DNA of 44,092 bases from Deltaproteobacteria bacterium (GTDB taxonomy: Bacteria; Bdellovibrionota; Bacteriovoracia; Bacteriovoracales; Bacteriovoracaceae), in assembly GCA_006226755.1 (NCBI GenBank), contig SBGE01000255.1, positions 1 through 44,092 on the forward strand, in the 5' to 3' direction. Position numbers and translations under genes: made by a program. The notes below the pieces were generated by a model. The model saw only the letters and a list, made by a program, of their open reading frames with translations. It did not search any database and was not told the DNA's origin. This document shows positions 41,782 through 44,092 of this stretch, one piece after another. Position 1 is the first letter of the stretch. Each line of letters begins with the position of its first letter.

Positions 41782-42228
41782 ATGAATATTTCTGAATTTA
41801 TGAGTTCACCTGCTTTTAGCGTCGGCCCTGATACAACTGTCGAAGCGGCAGCTAAAATCATGTGTGATAACAAAGTGAGTGCACTTCCCGTAGTTGATAG
41901 TGATTCAAAAGTCGTTGGTATTATCACAGAATCAGACTTTGTTGGTCGAGATGCCAAAGTCCCTCATGCTCTTGGAACTATTAAAGAGCTATTCGGACAA
42001 ATCCATAATTTTAATGATATTGAAGCCGTTTATAAATCGGCTAAAGATAAGAAGATCAGTGACGTTATGACTAAAGCAGTAAAGACTGTTGATAAAAATT
42101 CAGACCTTAATGATCTTCTTAAGATGATGTCAGATACGGGCCTTAAAAGAGTTCCTGTAACTGAAAATGGAAAACTAGTAGGAATGGTGACCAGAAAAGA
42201 TCTTATCAAGGCCTTTTTGAAGTCATAA
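41782..42228 (+). CDS. CBS-pair protein
   Basis: 148 residues made of two CBS motifs: residues 1-60 (VSALPVVDSDSKVVGIITESDF) and about 90-148 (LKRVPVTENGKLVGMVTRKDLI). Such small stand-alone CBS pairs bind adenine nucleotides (AMP, ATP, NADH) and sense energy state; partners are often unknown. A 25-residue insertion (VPHALGTIKELFGQI) lies between. The start follows GAGGAG. It lies 93 bases after sqr with its own -10, so it may be made with or apart from it. An intrinsic terminator follows. Confidence 0.9.
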   Translation: MNISEFMSSPAFSVGPDTTVEAAAKIMCDNKVSALPVVDSDSKVVGIITESDFVGRDAKVPHALGTIKELFGQIHNFNDIEAVYKSAKDKKISDVMTKAVKTVDKNSDLNDLLKMMSDTGLKRVPVTENGKLVGMVTRKDLIKAFLKS

Positions 42229-42260
42229 TTATTTTTTTGAAAATAAACGGAAAAAAATTA

Positions 42261-42285
42261 AGCCCTCGGATGAGGGCTTTTTAAT
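42261..42285. terminator. Intrinsic terminator between CBS and barrel genes
   Basis: AGCCCTC (42261-42267), loop GGAT, GAGGGCT (42272-42278), then TTTTT; A-rich on the left, so it can serve both convergent genes. Confidence 0.92.
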
Positions 42286-42286
42286 T

Positions 42287-43087
42287 TTAGAATGCGAAAG
42301 AAAGTTTTCCACTCACTATGCTGGTATCAAATACATTTTCGTATTGGGCAGCAATTCTAAGAATCAAAAGGTTCAATTCCACTCCAGCAAAATACTGAAA
42401 ACTTGATCCATCAGTTGATGAAGACTGAGCAGTTGTAAAAGTGGTATCGAAGATTTGAGCAGCTCCAGATGCCTTAAGGGTTGTGTCTCTCGATACATAA
42501 CCAATACCAGCATAAGGTTCAAGTACCATCAAGTTGGCACTGGCCAAAAGAGTAACACCCATAGTTTTATTTTCTAGACTAACTTCAGTAGCGACAGCAT
42601 CAATGGTGTCTTTGAAACTGATATCAGTCATTCCGTAATGTCCTCTAACGGCAAGATCCATAAAAGGAATAGGAAGCAGACTTGAGAAGGTCCACTTCAC
42701 TCCGAGAGAATAATTACCAATTGTAAGATCTCCAAGTTCTTGTTCTGGAAGCATGATTAGCTCAGCTGTAATTCCGAATGGAACAGACACGGCACCCATC
42801 AAGCCAGCATTGGCCAATTTATCCAACGGGTCAGCTTCGGTAGGGTTCGTTCTTTTTGTGATTTTTGCAATCTCTGGAGCATCAGTTACACCGGCAACGA
42901 TACCTACTTCAAATCCAAAAATTGCTCCGAGAGAAGCAGCTGGGGTCATTGGACGGTGAACGAAGTTGGCTGAAAATTCTTTTGAGATATTTTCGAGATC
43001 AGCAGAGGTTAGATCGTTGAAACCTGGAGTTTCAGCAAAGAGGTTTGTCGTACTAATCATCAACAATATGCAAATGATCTTTTTCAT
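42287..43087 (-). CDS. Outer-membrane beta-barrel protein (266 aa)
   Basis: The start ATG at 43087 follows AAGGAAGG and gives signal peptide MKKIICILLMISTTNLFA; a longer in-frame start lacks a ribosome site. Alternating strands run from about residue 45 (GAIFGFEVGIVAGV), and the end is KLSFAF, the terminal Phe of barrels. About ten to twelve strands are likely. A plug-like helical N-terminal segment (NDLTSADLENISKEF) precedes them. No family is named with confidence. Confidence 0.72.
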   Translation of the reverse strand: MKKIICILLMISTTNLFAETPGFNDLTSADLENISKEFSANFVHRPMTPAASLGAIFGFEVGIVAGVTDAPEIAKITKRTNPTEADPLDKLANAGLMGAVSVPFGITAELIMLPEQELGDLTIGNYSLGVKWTFSSLLPIPFMDLAVRGHYGMTDISFKDTIDAVATEVSLENKTMGVTLLASANLMVLEPYAGIGYVSRDTTLKASGAAQIFDTTFTTAQSSSTDGSSFQYFAGVELNLLILRIAAQYENVFDTSIVSGKLSFAF

Positions 43088-43179
43088 AAATCCTTCCTTG
43101 GTTATTGAGCTTAAATAGCGCTCAAACTTAATTATACTACTTGAAAATAAAGTCCACAAATTGACTGAACTTGAAAAAC

Positions 43180-43590
43180 TTATTCAACGCGACAGAATCC
43201 ATAAGGTTCATATCGACCCGAAGGGATGCCAAGAGTTTCTGATCCAAAATCAAGAATTGACCAGAGGCCATTTTGTTCTCCAGGACCTACGTGAATAAAA
43301 TTGAAACGGAGTTTGTCTCTTTGAACCATGGCACCCAGATACCATTTTGAAAGATTGTCCCACTTCATCGTCGCCAGTTTGAAATCTGATCCACCAAAAG
43401 AGAGAGTTTCACTTCCTTTTTTCAAATGAAAATATTTGATATGGGCTCCACTTGGAATATCTTTCCAAGACTCCATTACAATTTCCAGCTTATCTCCTGT
43501 TTGAATCAGGGTGTATTCACACTTGATTGTTGTACCAAAGGCGATAAGGGGAAGTAGTGAGAGCGTGAAGATTAAAGTTTTCATTCTCAT
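43180..43590 (-). CDS. Small secreted protein of unknown function
   Basis: About 136 residues. Two in-frame ATGs (43590 and 43584) give nearly the same signal peptide (MKTLIFTLSLLPLIAFG); no good ribosome site is seen for either. The mature protein is beta-rich, with two cysteines (KCEY near the start and FCRVE at the very end) that may close a disulfide. It looks like a small periplasmic or surface beta domain. No family recognised. Divergent from another exported protein at the right edge of the window. Confidence 0.6.
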   Translation of the reverse strand: MRMKTLIFTLSLLPLIAFGTTIKCEYTLIQTGDKLEIVMESWKDIPSGAHIKYFHLKKGSETLSFGGSDFKLATMKWDNLSKWYLGAMVQRDKLRFNFIHVGPGEQNGLWSILDFGSETLGIPSGRYEPYGFCRVE

Positions 43591-43745
43591 AGGATAGGAA
43601 AGGAGCTGAAATGTCGTCAAATGCTTGAAAAAAGGTATCTAACTACCTGAAATTATACCGCAGAATTCCTATAAGAATTTCAAAACTCTTTAAAATTGCA
43701 GTGATTATATGTAAAACAACGCAAATTATTTAAAAGGGTATTCCT

Positions 43746-44092
43746 ATGAAAAAGATTATTATTCTTCTGGCCGGCTTGATGGCCTTTAGTTCTGCCTTTG
43801 CTGCAGACCCAGTCGCTATTCGTGATGAGTTAGCTAGTCTTATTGTTGGAACTGGAACATCAAAACCAGTAGGGGCTAAACCTTATTTCTCAGCTAGGTA
43901 TAGAGTAAATAAATACGATGAATGTACGATCGATTTGTTTTCACATTTCTCCTATGATGATCAGCTAAAGCAAACTCGTGCAATGATTTCATTTTGGGAG
44001 TTTAAAGGCATGTCTAAGAGTCAATTGAGTCTTGTGAATGTTCCTGAAGGATCTGATTTGACTGCTAAAAGCGAGCTTATACTAACGGCTCC
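43746..44092 (+). CDS. Exported protein, cut by the right edge of the window
   Basis: At least 115 codons stay open to the end of the window. The start ATG follows AAAAGGG and gives signal peptide MKKIIILLAGLMAFSSAFAA. The mature part seen is DPVAIRDELASLIVGTG then a KPYFSARYRVNKYDECTID stretch. No family recognised and the C terminus is missing. Its placement divergent from another small secreted protein suggests an envelope-related locus continues beyond the window. Confidence 0.65.
   Translation, partial: MKKIIILLAGLMAFSSAFAADPVAIRDELASLIVGTGTSKPVGAKPYFSARYRVNKYDECTIDLFSHFSYDDQLKQTRAMISFWEFKGMSKSQLSLVNVPEGSDLTAKSELILTA

Noticed and set aside
43600-43745. Small hairpin AGGTA/TACCT with T run on the minus strand as an attenuator
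   Set aside because: Stem of only five base pairs; too weak to support without expression data.
1-44092. CRISPR array, insertion sequence, prophage or toxin-antitoxin island
   Set aside because: No regular spaced repeats, transposase, integrase or phage structural gene was seen on either strand.

Overview
The window reads as a low-GC chromosomal segment of a Gram-negative bacterium, most likely a predatory member of the Bdellovibrionota close to the Bacteriovorax/Halobacteriovorax/Peredibacter group. This is inferred from gene content, not from a database search. The clues are many signal-peptide outer-membrane barrels and lipoproteins, a secreted serine protease with PPC domains, DUF3015 and DUF4105 secreted proteins, a degenerate HD-GYP protein, and housekeeping genes with strong AGGAG ribosome sites. 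No rRNA, tRNA, CRISPR array, insertion sequence or prophage gene was seen. About 40 protein genes are packed tightly, several pairs overlapping at their ends.

Layout. 1-1.4 kb: a small unknown protein and a BamE-like lipoprotein. 1.4-6.1 kb (+): accA-yicC-gmk-spoT, joining fatty-acid synthesis, RNA turnover, GMP kinase and (p)ppGpp metabolism. 6.1-9.4 kb (-): maeB-ridA-DUF218. 9.5-11.05 kb (-): a sodium:solute symporter behind a clear TPP riboswitch, hence a likely thiamine or thiamine-precursor transporter. 11.1-12.7 kb: an oxyR gene with both redox cysteines, divergent from a 41-residue unknown protein and a VOC-fold protein. 12.9-14.4 kb: a protease lipoprotein. 14.4-17.2 kb (-): a secreted unknown protein, trmH and a YheT-type hydrolase. 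17.2-19.6 kb (+): DUF3015 and DUF4105 secreted proteins from a well-formed promoter with a dyad in its spacer. 19.6-23.4 kb (+): a 44-residue unknown protein, then deoC and two aldehyde-dehydrogenase-like genes, the first with a lysine-rich histone-like tail and the second without a catalytic site.

23.35-33.75 kb carries amino-sugar and envelope-polysaccharide functions. A NagB-like deaminase and a PIG-L/LmbE deacetylase diverge from each other. Next comes a same-strand run (read right to left) of an outer-membrane barrel, a large lipoprotein, a second barrel, a receiver-domain protein, a PgaC-like glycosyltransferase and a membrane-anchored NodB deacetylase. The last four look like an undescribed secreted, partly deacetylated polysaccharide system with its own receiver-domain regulator.

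34.0-44.1 kb: a fatty-acid desaturase, the degenerate HD-GYP protein, an alpha/beta hydrolase with cysteine at the nucleophile site, a radical SAM/SPASM protein, several barrels and a stand-alone kinase ATPase domain. A sulfide-oxidation unit (DUF1641 + type II sulfide:quinone oxidoreductase) sits behind a Crp/Fnr-type box at exactly -41.5 from a predicted start. A CBS protein follows. A secreted protein is cut by the right edge.

The most promising leads are the riboswitch-controlled symporter, the lysine-tailed ALDH with its pseudoenzyme partner beside DeoC, the polysaccharide operon, the Fnr-type promoter of the sulfide unit, two candidate leaderless genes, and five convergent pairs whose stop codons abut or overlap.
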